The translations under genes were made by a program, and so were the position numbers. Below the pieces are notes generated by a model. The model saw only the letters and a program-made list of their open reading frames with translations, was not told the origin of the DNA and did no database searches. From CBDDBU01 sp965226045 (GTDB lineage Bacteria > Pseudomonadota > Alphaproteobacteria > VGEJ01), in NCBI GenBank assembly GCA_965226045.1, contig CBDDBU010000020.1, positions 24,561-88,560 of the forward strand: a stretch of 64,000 nt of DNA, in the 5' to 3' direction. Below, piece by piece: positions 8,687 to 17,222 of this stretch (position 1 is the stretch's first letter; each line of letters opens with the position of its first letter).

Positions 8687-9696
8687 TTGAACGCGGCCCC
8701 ACCAATCTCATCACCGATGTCGCGGGCATCCTGGTCGGGAACGCCGAGGACGAGAGAATTCGGACCGGCAGCACCGTGGTGCTGTGCCGCGAGCCCGCGC
8801 TGGCGGCGGTCGATGTCCGGGGCGCGGCGCCCGGGACCCGAGAGACCGACCTACTCGACCCGACGTGCCTGGTCGAGCGAATCGATGCCATCGTATTGAG
8901 TGGTGGTTCCGCCTTTGGACTCGAGGCGCCAGCCGGGGTTATGAACTGGCTCGCCGAGCAGGGGCGCGGCTTCGCCGTGGGCTCGGCGCGGATTCCTATC
9001 GTGCCGGGCGCCATCCTGTTCGACTTGTTGAATGGCGGCGACAAGGCGTGGGGCGCCGAGCCGCCATACCGCGAGCTCGGCCGCCGCGCCGCCGAAAGCG
9101 CCGGTGCGGACTTCGCGCTTGGCAACGCAGGCGCGGGTTACGGCGCGCGTGCCGGCCCCCTCAAGGGCGGTCTGGGCAGTGTGTCGGCGGTGGACAGTCC
9201 GTTACAGGTCGGGGCGCTGATGGCGGTCAACGCTTGCGGCGGCGTCACCATCCCCGGCACCTCCACCCTATGGGCCTGGCCCTTCGAGCGCGGCAATGAA
9301 CTCGGCGGGCAACCGCCTCCTCAGCTCGCGAGTGAACTCGATCTCGACTATGGTTTCGATGCCGCGCTCGGCGCGCAGACCACCATCGGCGTCGTCGCGA
9401 CCAACGCGCGCCTCGACAAGGCGCAGGCCAAGCGAGTCGCCATGATGGCTCACGATGGCCTCGCCCGCGCGATCTGGCCGGCCCACACGCCGTTCGATGG
9501 CGACACGTTGTTCGTCATCGCGACCGGTCAGGCCACGGCGTCCCCAACGACCGCGGCGGCGCTCGGTCGGCTGGGAACGATCGCCGCCGATTGCGTAGCC
9601 CGCGCGATCGGCCGGGCGGTGGTCGAGGCCGAGACCCTGGGCGACATGCCGAGCTACCGTGAGCTACACGGCGGTAACCTCGGCCGCGCCGGTTGA
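8683..9696 (+). CDS. P1 (DmpA/S58) family peptidase
   Basis: 337-aa Ntn-hydrolase of the DmpA family (aminopeptidase or beta-peptidyl aminopeptidase; autoprocessed). Family hallmarks are the N-terminal GPTNLITDVAGILVG, the SGGSAFGLEAPAGVM region, the GALMAVNACGGV segment, and the processing/nucleophile region AQTTIGVVATNARLDKAQ followed by MMAHDGLARAI. Substrates of members include D-amino-acid-containing and beta-peptides; this one cannot be assigned. It starts at the ATG overlapping the channel stop; a longer frame from 8389 reads through the channel gene and is spurious. Confidence 0.9.
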   Translation: MIERGPTNLITDVAGILVGNAEDERIRTGSTVVLCREPALAAVDVRGAAPGTRETDLLDPTCLVERIDAIVLSGGSAFGLEAPAGVMNWLAEQGRGFAVGSARIPIVPGAILFDLLNGGDKAWGAEPPYRELGRRAAESAGADFALGNAGAGYGARAGPLKGGLGSVSAVDSPLQVGALMAVNACGGVTIPGTSTLWAWPFERGNELGGQPPPQLASELDLDYGFDAALGAQTTIGVVATNARLDKAQAKRVAMMAHDGLARAIWPAHTPFDGDTLFVIATGQATASPTTAAALGRLGTIAADCVARAIGRAVVEAETLGDMPSYRELHGGNLGRAG

Positions 9697-9711
9697 GGTT
9701 CGCCCTCCGGT

Positions 9712-11582
9712 TCAGGCCGGCATGCCGGCCAGGCGCAACCCCTCAAGGTAGTGTGCGCAGTCCTCGTCACGTTTGAAGTGCAAAAGCTCCCTGTGGCCAC
9801 TGATCGTGAAGTCCGGATAGCGATGCATGTACTGCTCGACGTAGGGCTTGGCCTCGTCGGTGCGTCCGAGATGGCCGAGTGAGGCGATCGCCCAGCGGTA
9901 GGCCCTCATCGGCGGGCTATCGAGCGTCTTCATGGCAGCCACGGCGGCGGCATAGTCGTGCGCGGCGAAATAGGCCGTGACGAACTGGCTGTGATGCCAC
10001 GATGGCGGCACGGGGTTGATCGACAACGCCTTGTTCAGGAGCTCCAGGGCGCGTGAGCGAGCGCCTCGGCGTGGCTGGCTTGGCAATCCTCGGACCACTG
10101 TTCGCCATACTCCATCAGATACGTCCACGCGAGCCCGGCATGAACGCGCGCATAGTGAGGATCGAGGTCGGCTGCCTGTTGGCACAGCTCACGGGCCTTG
10201 ACGTTGGTCTCGGGCGTGAAGCACAGCCAGAGTTCGCGCGCCTGCAACACCAGGTCATAGGCCTGCGGGTTGTCCGTCTCCTTGTGTCCACGCGCACGCC
10301 GACGCTCGCTCTCCTCACGCTTGATGGCGACCTGCCCGACGATCCGCTGGGTCAGTTCGTCCTGTACCGCGAAGATGTCATCGAGGTCACGGTCGAAACG
10401 CTCGGCCCAGAGGTGGTGGCCGCCGGTGGCTTCGATGAGCTGAGCGCTGACCCGAATGCGCTTGCCCACCTGGCGCATGCTGCCCTCGAGCACATAGTGG
10501 ACATTCAGATCCTGACTCACCTGCTGGACCTTGGCCGGCTTGCCCTTGTAGGTGAAGCCCGAGTTGCGAGCGCTGACCAGAAACTCCTGAAAACGCTAGA
10601 GCTCGGCAATCACGCCCTCGGTCAGGCCATCGGCGAACGTCTCGTCGTCGCTGCCGCCGCCCAAATTCTCGAACGTCAGCGAGGCTAAGGCGGTGATCGA
10701 GGCGCGGGCGCGCGAACGCCTTGAGCGGGAACGGGCCGAGTACGAGGCGAAGCTCGAGGCGCGCGCGGAGAAGGCCGAGAAGACGGGCCGCAAGCCGGGC
10801 GGCCGTCCACCCGAGCCGCCGGTGGCCGGGCCCGGGCCGAAGGACCAGGTCAATCTGACCGACGCGGACTCGGCATCACCGCGATGATCACGCCCGGCCG
10901 GGAACGCCATCATCTCTCCTGGAAGGACCGCTTCGCCGGCGCGCCGCCGCCCCCGGAGAACCCGACGCCGCTGGAAGTGACACACGAGGGCTTGCTCGGC
11001 AGCGCCGCAGCGGCCATCGCGCCGGCCAGCGACGGCGCGTTGTCTGGCGCCTCATCGCCAAGCCGCACGCGATAGACGTGAACCGGCTCGGCGATGTTCT
11101 TGACCTCCCGCGCGCCGAGGTCCTCGAACGCGAGATCGATCTTGTTCCTAACCTGCTCATAGACCGAGCCGGAGATACAGCAGCCGCCCGGATCGGCGAG
11201 CGCCTGCACCCGGGCCGCGAGGTTCACACCATCGCCGTACAGGTTTTCGCCTTCGACCAGCACATCGCCGAGATTGACGCCGATGCGAAAGCGCATCCGC
11301 CGCTCCTCGGCGACGTCCTGGTTGCGCTCGGCGATTGCCTTTTTTAACGTCGCGAGCACATTCCACCACCTCGACGACGCTGGGGAACTCAGCCACCACG
11401 CTGTCGCCGGCGACGCCGAAGACGCGGCCCCGCGCCGCCACGACGAACCGGTCGAAGAGCGCCCGGGAGTCTTGCAGGGCGCGCAACGTTTCTTTCTCGT
11501 CATCGCCCATGAGCCGGCTATAGGCGGCCACATCGGCGCAGAGAATCGCGGCGCGTTTGCGTTGGGCTACATGCTGATCCAA
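9712..11582 (-). pseudogene. Class III adenylate/guanylate cyclase with TPR tail, heavily disrupted
   Basis: Remains of a cyclase-TPR protein spread over three frames. The N-terminus (TTG 11582, LDQHVAQRKRAAI) has the metal-binding CADVAAYSRLMGDD. A one-base frameshift at the A/T run near 11340-11347 moves to the frame with RIGVNLGDVLVEG and LYGDGVNLAARVQALA. After ALPSKPS (about 10,985) about 290 bases of IS1182 remnant intervene. The gene resumes at LTFENLGGGSDDETFADGLTEG, stops at TAG 10596-10598, continues in frame as RFQEFLVSARNSGFTYKG and the linker VHYVLEGSMRQVG, then shifts frame near 10,060 into the last TPR helices (RALELLNKALSINP to the end). At least one nonsense codon, two frameshifts and an insertion make it non-functional. 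Confidence 0.9.
10693..10984 (+). mobile_element. Internally deleted IS1182-family transposase remnant
   Basis: Within the broken cyclase gene, the plus strand encodes two transposase pieces. The first (10,693-10,887) reads ERAEYEAKLEARAEKAEKTG, then GRKPGGRPPEPP and DQVNLTDADS, a hallmark of IS1182/IS5-group transposases. The second (from about 10,884, another frame) reads GRERHHLSWKDRFAGAPPPP and PTPLE, resembling the part of the same proteins some 200 residues further on. The middle is missing. Terminal repeats were not found. The family call rests on remembered motifs. Confidence 0.65.
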
Positions 11583-11711
11583 GGAACAACCTCGCTCGAC
11601 GGCGGAGGCAATAGGTCGCCCCTGTAAGTTGGGCACACTGCCCGCCTCGCGCAAGCCGGTGTTGTCGTCAAATTCTCGCTAGTGCGCGCCCGACAGCGCG
11701 GGGGCCTGAAG

Positions 11712-12926
11712 CTAGCGGACGTAGAGGTGCACCTCTGGCGTCACCGCGTCGCCGCTGGTCGCCGCCGACAAGGAGACGCGGCTGGCCGGCAGCCCCATCT
11801 GGGTTAGCGCTCGTAACACGTTGCCCGCGTACTTCTTGGCCTTGGAGCCCCCGAGCGCGGCATCGGCGGCGCTTCCCCGGGCTGGCGCGACGGCGACCAG
11901 GTCAAAGAGCGCATCGGGCCGCCGTTCGATCGCCCGCGACACGGCGGTATACAGCGCCTGCTCGTAGGGCGGATCGGGTCGATCGAAGCGGATAACCACC
12001 AGCGGTCTACGATTGGCCACGGCGAAACTTCCGCCCGACCCCGCATCAGGGGCGCGGCTCGAAATCGGCGCGGCTGTCGTGAAGGCGCGGTTGGCGAGGC
12101 TCGGACCGAGGATCTCGCCGTTCTGAATCGCCAGCGACAGCGCGGTCAGCGTCGACCGCTCGCTCCCCACGTACGTGGTCTGGCGGCTGACATCCTCGCT
12201 CAGCTCGTTGAGCAGGCGGTCGATTTGGACGACCGTGCGATTGGTCTCGTCCTCGAGAATGGCAAGCTGGCGGTGATCCTCGTCGATCGCGCCCGCCAGT
12301 CCATACGCCGCCCGCGCGCTCTCAAGCAGAAACGCGGCCATCGCTGAATCGCTCGCGACCTTATTGGCGAGGGAGTTCATCGCCGTAATGTCCAGGCCGA
12401 TACGGTCGAGCTCCACCTGCGCCGCGTTCCACTGCTGCACGAGCACGGGATTACCCGGGGTGGTCCCCATCTGCAGCCGCGTGGTGATCGCCGCCACCGT
12501 GCCGTGGTAGCGCTGGGAGTTCTGCGCGGCGATGTTGCGGATCTGTTGTAGTTCGCCGTTGCGCGTCACGATCTGCCCTTGCATCGCGCCGAGCTCGCCG
12601 CGCAACTGCTGGACCTTGCCGCCGACAAATGTGCCGGTCGACACCGCCTGGGTCACCCGCGTCGGCTCAAAGGTAGTGGTGCCGAGCGCCGGCGGCTTGG
12701 CCATCGCCATGGCGTCGTCGGAGAATTCGACGTCGGCCGGCGCGATCCTAATCGATTCCGTCGCACCGGACGGCTCGCCCCCGGTTAACGACGGCCACAG
12801 AGAGTCCGAGGCGAACGAGCAGCCCGAAACCATAATCACACCCGCGAGCGCGGCCAACCTGCCGCTCGCCCGCACGCTCTCGACCCGTCGTCGCGCCGAA
12901 GACGGCATCGGCACCCTGTTGCCCAT
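11712..12926 (-). CDS. Coiled-coil lipoprotein, unknown function
   Basis: 404 residues from ATG 12926. A basic leader and hydrophobic run end in the lipobox VSGC (LAALAGVIMVSGCSF), so it is probably lipidated. A long helical middle (about residues 90-250, e.g. VQQLRGELGAMQGQIVTRNG and LAILEDETNRTVVQIDRLLN) looks coiled-coil. The C-terminal ~100 residues (PLVVIRFDRPDPPYEQALYT ... VSRAIERRPDALFDLVAVAP ... LTQMGLPASRVSLSAATSG) resemble the OmpA-like pattern of a domain that measures periplasmic or peptidoglycan contact, but without a clear signature. An in-frame GTG two codons earlier is an alternative start. Stands alone between the dead cyclase and tRNA-Arg. Confidence 0.7.
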   Translation of the reverse strand: MGNRVPMPSSARRRVESVRASGRLAALAGVIMVSGCSFASDSLWPSLTGGEPSGATESIRIAPADVEFSDDAMAMAKPPALGTTTFEPTRVTQAVSTGTFVGGKVQQLRGELGAMQGQIVTRNGELQQIRNIAAQNSQRYHGTVAAITTRLQMGTTPGNPVLVQQWNAAQVELDRIGLDITAMNSLANKVASDSAMAAFLLESARAAYGLAGAIDEDHRQLAILEDETNRTVVQIDRLLNELSEDVSRQTTYVGSERSTLTALSLAIQNGEILGPSLANRAFTTAAPISSRAPDAGSGGSFAVANRRPLVVIRFDRPDPPYEQALYTAVSRAIERRPDALFDLVAVAPARGSAADAALGGSKAKKYAGNVLRALTQMGLPASRVSLSAATSGDAVTPEVHLYVR

Positions 12927-13190
12927 TAGCACTCTATCGTTGTGTCACGATTCCGACGCACTGGCCCCCCCCAACGCGCGCCAAATTTTGGCAGAGCTTT
13001 GGCAGAGTCTATGACGACTTAGGCGTGTTTCGTGAGATCGGCCGCAATCTTAGCGAATGGGCCCCAGGGGAACAAGCGTTTCCCCGCACGCCCCGCCTGG
13101 GTTTAGTTGGGCACAGCCAAGGACTCGATGCAGGCGTCCAGACCTTGCGCCGTCCCCGCGATCCGACTACGGTCCCGACCCCGCCCGTGG

Positions 13191-13267
13191 GCGCCCGTAG
13201 CTCAGCTGGATAGAGCACCAGACTACGAATCTGGGGGTCGGGAGTTCGAATCTCTCCGGGCGCGCCA
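13191..13267 (+). tRNA. tRNA-Arg (anticodon ACG)
   Basis: 77 bases fold as a standard cloverleaf. The acceptor stem GCGCCCG pairs with CGGGCGC and is followed by discriminator G and an encoded CCA. The D arm is AGCTCAGCTGGATAGAGC, the anticodon stem CCAGA/TCTGG with loop CTACGAA (anticodon ACG), and the T arm carries GTTCGAATC. Decodes CGU/CGC/CGA after A34 deamination. An integrase relic follows 55 bases downstream on the opposite strand, so the 3' end is a likely attachment site. Confidence 0.97.
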
Positions 13268-13322
13268 CTTTTCAGCGGCCGTGCCGGCGGCAATGTGTAA
13301 TTCCTGTGTAACCGTGTCAGGA

Positions 13323-14215
13323 TCAGGCGGGTTTCCGGACCCTCGGATGTTCCACTACTGTTTCCTCATCCATCCGGTCTAGCGCCCGATCGATCGGCCG
13401 ATCCTGACTGTGCGTGTAGCGCATGACCATCTCGGTGCTCTCCTGGCCGGAGAACTCCTGAACCGTCTTCACGTCGGCGCCAGCGGCGACGAGGCGAGTT
13501 ATCGCAGTGTGCCGCAAGGTGTGCGGGGTCACCAACGCGGGGTCCAATTCGGCACGGACAACGCACCGCCGGAATGCTTTCACCATGCGATCGGCGTGTC
13601 CGGTCGCAGACATGGGGTTGAAAAATATCCAGCCGTCCGGGTCGGCGGCCATCTCCCTCTCGCGTTCCAAGATGACAATGATAGGGCGAGTTAGAGGCTG
13701 GCCCGCCATTTGCCACCCTTCACCCGAACGCGCAATCGGCGGCGGTACGAATCGAATCGCTCGAAACGAGCCGCCAACATCTCACTGTGACGAAGCGATG
13801 TGGCCAGCCCCATCTTGATGAACAACCAGATGTATGGGTTGCTGTCCTGCAATGCTGCGTCGAGCAGCGCGGCGTCCTCCGCCGGCGAGAGCACGAACAT
13901 CCTGCGGCTTCGCTCGCGAGGGATTTTCACCGTCGGGAACGGGTGAGTGATCACGCTCTCGGCCGCCAACAGCCGCCCCATTCGCCTGAACGTGGCGAGC
14001 GGGCGATTGACGGTCCCCTCTGCCACACCCCTTTCGCCGCAGTGCCGCTTGTACTTCTCGATGGTGAACCGAGTGATCTTCTCGGTCCGCATCGATCCGA
14101 AGTAGGGAACCAGGTGCAGTCGCAGGTGCTGCTCGCTGTTCTGATAGTCCCTGCCACCTGACTCGCGCAGCATGCTCAAGTAGAGATCGGCGGCGCCAGC
14201 AAACGACAGGTGCAC
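13323..14215 (-). pseudogene. Tyrosine recombinase (phage/island integrase), frameshifted
   Basis: Two overlapping reading frames form one integrase. The N-terminal part (13,691-14,215) has a SAM-like core-binding domain (LYLSMLRESGGRDYQNSEQH, FTIEKYKRHCG) and the first catalytic Arg (LATSLRHSEMLAARF). The second part (13,323-13,709) has VTPHTLRHTAITRLVAAGAD with the HxxR motif, a later GQES and the nucleophile Tyr in MRYTHSQDR. The frame changes between VKGGKWRAS and PLTRPIIV near 13,700-13,715. All catalytic residues survive, so the break may be recent, or a programmed or sequencing shift. It reads toward tRNA-Arg, as usual for an integrase next to its attachment site. Confidence 0.85.
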
Positions 14216-14317
14216 CTTGCGGCCCCTGGGATTGAGATCATGAATTTGGGTAACTTCTCTGGACGGGTTGTAAACACCGTATCCAACCTTGTTGCCGTGT
14301 CGCCAAGGCGCGGATTG

Positions 14318-15676
14318 TCACAGCAGGAAGAGCACGTAGAGCGCGGCGAGGAGGAGTTGGATCAAGGCGAAGGGAATCGCCGCCTTGACGAAGTCGGTGA
14401 AGGACAATCTCAGCTCGTATTTGTGGATGATGGTGACCGCGACCAGGGTCGAGGCCGAACCGATCGGCGTGATGTTGCCGCCGAGATTGGCCCCGAAGAC
14501 GACCGCCCACCAGAAGGGCGAGTCGGGGGCCAAATTCATCCCGCCTAGGATTTTCGCCAGCATCGCCGCGAGCGGGATGTTGTCGGTCACCGAGCTCGCC
14601 GCCGCCGAGGCGACCATCAGCGCCGCCGGCCCCGCCACGTCGCCGAGCGCCAGGATCGGCTGCAGCAGGTCGCCGATCAGCTCCAGCACCAGCGCGTGCT
14701 CCATCATGTTGATGACGATGAACAGGCAACCGAAGAAGGCGAGCAGATCCCAGTCGATTGCTTGGTAGAAGCGGTCCGCCGTCGCTTTGTATCGGGTCAG
14801 CATGATCGCCGCGAAGGCCAGCGCCACGTAGCCGAGCCCGAGTTCCTTGATGTATGGCGTCACCGAGGCGCTCGCCATGGCGGCTATGAAAAGGCCCGTC
14901 ATCGCTGCCCCGAACCAGAAGAAGCCGCGCGATTCGATCCCGTCGTTCTCGTCCAAGCCGGCGACGAGGCGGCGCGCCTCCGCCCGCGCCTCCTCGCTCG
15001 CCAGCGGCCGGATGTCGAAGAGCCGCACGCCAAGCCAGATCGTCGCAGCTGTCGCCACCACGACATAGGGACTCGCCTTGACGAAGAATGTGACGAAGCT
15101 GATGCCGGCGGCGTTGCCGATGATGATGTTGGGCACCGAGGAGATCAGCGTCAGCAGTCCGCCGACGTTGGTCAGCAGCGCCTCGATCAGCAGAAAGCCC
15201 AGCAGCTTGTCCATCCGCCCGAGCTTGCCGAGCGAGACGCCCGAAAGCGTGCCGACGATGATCATCGCGGTGACGTTGTTGAGCACGGCCGAGAACACCA
15301 CCGTCATGACGCCGTAGAAAATCAACAGGCGCAGCGGGTCGCCGCTCGAGAGCTTGGTGAGCTTGATGGCCATCCAGGTGAACAGGCCGGACTTGCTGGT
15401 GACGTCGACGAAGATCGAGGAGCCGAGGATGATCGCGATGACCTCCCAGTCGACGCCCGGAATGTAGACCGGAAGCCGCACCTTGTGGCCCAGGATCGAG
15501 ACCGTCTCGGGATGCACCAGCGCGAAGAACGAGGCCAGGAACAACGCCACCACAGCGAACACGCCGACGATCACCGACTTCTTGGCGTGGATTTTCTCCT
15601 CGAGCGCGAGGCACAGGATCATCGCCGCCAGCATGACGGTGAAGATCGCGGTGACATGTCCCGGGACGTGGTCCAT
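14318..15676 (-). CDS. ArsB/NhaD-type ion transporter (SLC13-like permease)
   Basis: 452-aa polytopic membrane protein with about eleven hydrophobic segments. Features of the ion transporter superfamily are visible in two halves: WEVIAIILGSSIFVDVTSKSG with VFSAVLNNVTAMIIVGTL in the first, and WDLLAFFGCLFIVINMMEHA with AASSVTDNIPLAAMLA and GANLGGNITPIGSAS in the second. The N-N-V-T and T-D-N-I-P hairpin motifs are typical of ArsB/NhaD/CitT members. Substrate may be Na+/H+ or an oxyanion; not decidable. It lies three bases after a universal stress protein gene, forming a two-gene operon that may couple ion homeostasis to stress sensing. Confidence 0.88.
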   Translation of the reverse strand: MDHVPGHVTAIFTVMLAAMILCLALEEKIHAKKSVIVGVFAVVALFLASFFALVHPETVSILGHKVRLPVYIPGVDWEVIAIILGSSIFVDVTSKSGLFTWMAIKLTKLSSGDPLRLLIFYGVMTVVFSAVLNNVTAMIIVGTLSGVSLGKLGRMDKLLGFLLIEALLTNVGGLLTLISSVPNIIIGNAAGISFVTFFVKASPYVVVATAATIWLGVRLFDIRPLASEEARAEARRLVAGLDENDGIESRGFFWFGAAMTGLFIAAMASASVTPYIKELGLGYVALAFAAIMLTRYKATADRFYQAIDWDLLAFFGCLFIVINMMEHALVLELIGDLLQPILALGDVAGPAALMVASAAASSVTDNIPLAAMLAKILGGMNLAPDSPFWWAVVFGANLGGNITPIGSASTLVAVTIIHKYELRLSFTDFVKAAIPFALIQLLLAALYVLFLL

Positions 15677-15679
15677 GGC

Positions 15680-16537
15680 TCAGAGCATCAGCAGCGGGAT
15701 TTGCCTGAGCTCGACCGCCAGCGGATAGGCAAGGCCGTGCATGGCGAGCTGGTCCTCGTCCTTGGCGTACATGACGAGGAGGTCGACCTCGTGCTCCTCG
15801 ACCAGCCCCCTGTATTCCTTGATCCGGCGTCCCATGACGACGATCTCCTCGATGGCGATGTCGAGCCCGGCCGCCTCGATCACCGCGCGGCAGGAACGGA
15901 TGTAGTCATGCGGCTCCTTCAGGAGTTGCGCCTTGATGGTCTCGGCGGCCGTCTCGGTGTCGATCATCGAAATCTTCGAGATGACGTCCATATAGCGCTC
16001 GAAATGGGCCGCGCTCTCGACATGGGTCAGCCAGCAGGTTCCGCCCCGGGCGGTGAAGCCGAGCGCATGGTCGACCAGCCGGGCGTCGCCGACCAGGTGG
16101 TCGGTGATCGCCATGACGACGTTGGTGTCCTTGACGCTGTGGGGCAAGTCGCGATCGGCGTCGGGGTGGGGCAAGACCAGGATCGGCGTCGTCGTCGCCT
16201 GGGTCAGGACGTCGAGATGCTCGCCGAGGCTGTAGGGCCAGCGCCAGGCGTTGGAATGGAGATGCCGGTAGGTGACGACGAGGTCCGGCCGGTGCTCCTC
16301 GACCCGCTCCAGCAGCGCCTGCACGCTGCCGAAGGCGTTGCCGGCGAGCGGCGCCCAGACCGTCTCGTCGCCGTCGATTGCGGCGAGGAACCGGCGCGCC
16401 GCCTCGGTCAGGAGCGCCGCCTCCACCGCTTCCAGATCGGTCGCCACCAGGACGCGGTCGATCTTCAGGGGCGTGTGGGTATACGTCTCCTTGGCCGCCG
16501 CCCGAAACGTGGATTCGAACTGATCGAGTCGGGTCAT
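15680..16537 (-). CDS. Tandem universal stress protein (UspA family)
   Basis: 285-aa cytoplasmic protein with two Usp-like halves. The first begins KIDRVLVATDLEAVEAALLT and includes RPDLVVTYRHLH and TTPILVLPHPDA. The second begins NVVMAITDHLVGDARLVDHA and ends in EHEVDLLVMYAKDEDQLAMHG and IPLLML. The canonical ATP-binding G-2x-G-9x-G(S/T) motif is not obvious, so nucleotide binding is uncertain. First gene of a two-gene operon with the ion transporter; it may regulate that transporter, as Usp proteins do in other transporter pairs (inference). Confidence 0.82.
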   Translation of the reverse strand: MTRLDQFESTFRAAAKETYTHTPLKIDRVLVATDLEAVEAALLTEAARRFLAAIDGDETVWAPLAGNAFGSVQALLERVEEHRPDLVVTYRHLHSNAWRWPYSLGEHLDVLTQATTTPILVLPHPDADRDLPHSVKDTNVVMAITDHLVGDARLVDHALGFTARGGTCWLTHVESAAHFERYMDVISKISMIDTETAAETIKAQLLKEPHDYIRSCRAVIEAAGLDIAIEEIVVMGRRIKEYRGLVEEHEVDLLVMYAKDEDQLAMHGLAYPLAVELRQIPLLML

Positions 16538-16839
16538 CTCGCACCGCCCTGTTCGCCTCGCCGAGGGTGAGTCGAGACCATTCTACGCGCAGTTTCAGTT
16601 TGGTGGCACGCACCATGTCTTCAGGGCGCCGCGCACATCGGTCCGCCGCGGCCTCGCCATAAGCCGCCCTAGCAGCCTTGCTGCTGCTCCCAACGATCCC
16701 AACCCATGAGAGCCCTGCTCAAGAAATAGGCCAGGCCACCCTCGGAGACCTGATCGAGCACAACCGAGATCGCATCTCCGTCAATGCTCATGATCTCTTG
16801 GGAGGCTTACGTCGAGGGGTTTCGCGGGAAGGACCGAGT

Positions 16840-17187
16840 GATCCGGCTAGGTCCTTATGACGAAGCTCTCATCACCGCCCACTTATGTGCGGAAATGCAC
16901 AACGGACAGGTCCTGGTCTTCGATGCTCAGGGGTGAGGTGATCGCGGATCTGACTGTGTCGGGTTCATCACGACCGAGGACTTCAATGGGGATGGGCTCT
17001 CATCACCGCGAGCTGATTATCGAACATGGTGCCGGCGATACTGGAATGCGGACTTACTGGGGTCGTGTCCCAGGACGTGGTGTAGGAGTTGTTGGAGCCT
17101 CACGACCGAGGACTTCAATGGGGATGGGGCGAACGAGCTGATTATCGAACATGGTGCCGGCGATACTGGAATGCGGTACTGGGGTCG
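16840..17187 (+). pseudogene. Degraded FG-GAP/VCBS-repeat protein fragment
   Basis: No intact frame, but pieces of an integrin-like FG-GAP protein can be read: DEALITAHLCAEMHNGQVLV, then FDAQG followed (one-base shift) by EVIADLTVSGF, then ITTEDFNGDG and a second TTEDFNGDGANELIIEHGAG. The DxDxDG-like DFNGDG is the calcium-binding hallmark of these repeats. The fragment ends at the left terminus of the IS256 element at 17,188. Part of it has been tandemly duplicated together with the IS end. Original length and function are unknown. Confidence 0.6.
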
Positions 17188-17222
17188 TGTCCCAGGACGT
17201 GGTGTAGGAGTTGTTGGAGCCT
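16968..17222 (+). repeat. Two imperfect tandem copies joining FG-GAP relic and IS256 left end
   Basis: Copy 1 (from 16,971) and copy 2 (from 17,103) share CGACCGAGGACTTCAATGGG, then GAGCTGATTATCGAACATGG, and a tail TGTCCCAGGACGTGGTGTAG ending in GTTGTTGGAGCCT. Spacing is 132 bases at the start and 122 at the end; copy 1 carries small extra insertions. The shared tail (17,066 and 17,188) is the IS256 terminal repeat, so copy 1 contains a solitary IS end. Confidence 0.85.

Noticed and set aside
9716..9731. Perfect palindrome GGCCGGCATGCCGGCC considered as a terminator
   Set aside because: No T run follows on either strand, and it lies in the last codons of the cyclase relic; common by chance in such GC-rich sequence.
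13009..13293. Frames across the tRNA (GEIRTPDPQIRSLVLYPAELRAP and VAQLDRAPDYESGGREFESL)
   Set aside because: These are the well-known false translations of tRNA genes.
14696..16570. 624-codon plus-strand frame over the transporter and stress protein genes
   Set aside because: Its Asp/His/Arg-rich composition is the mirror of two recognisable minus-strand genes in GC-rich DNA.
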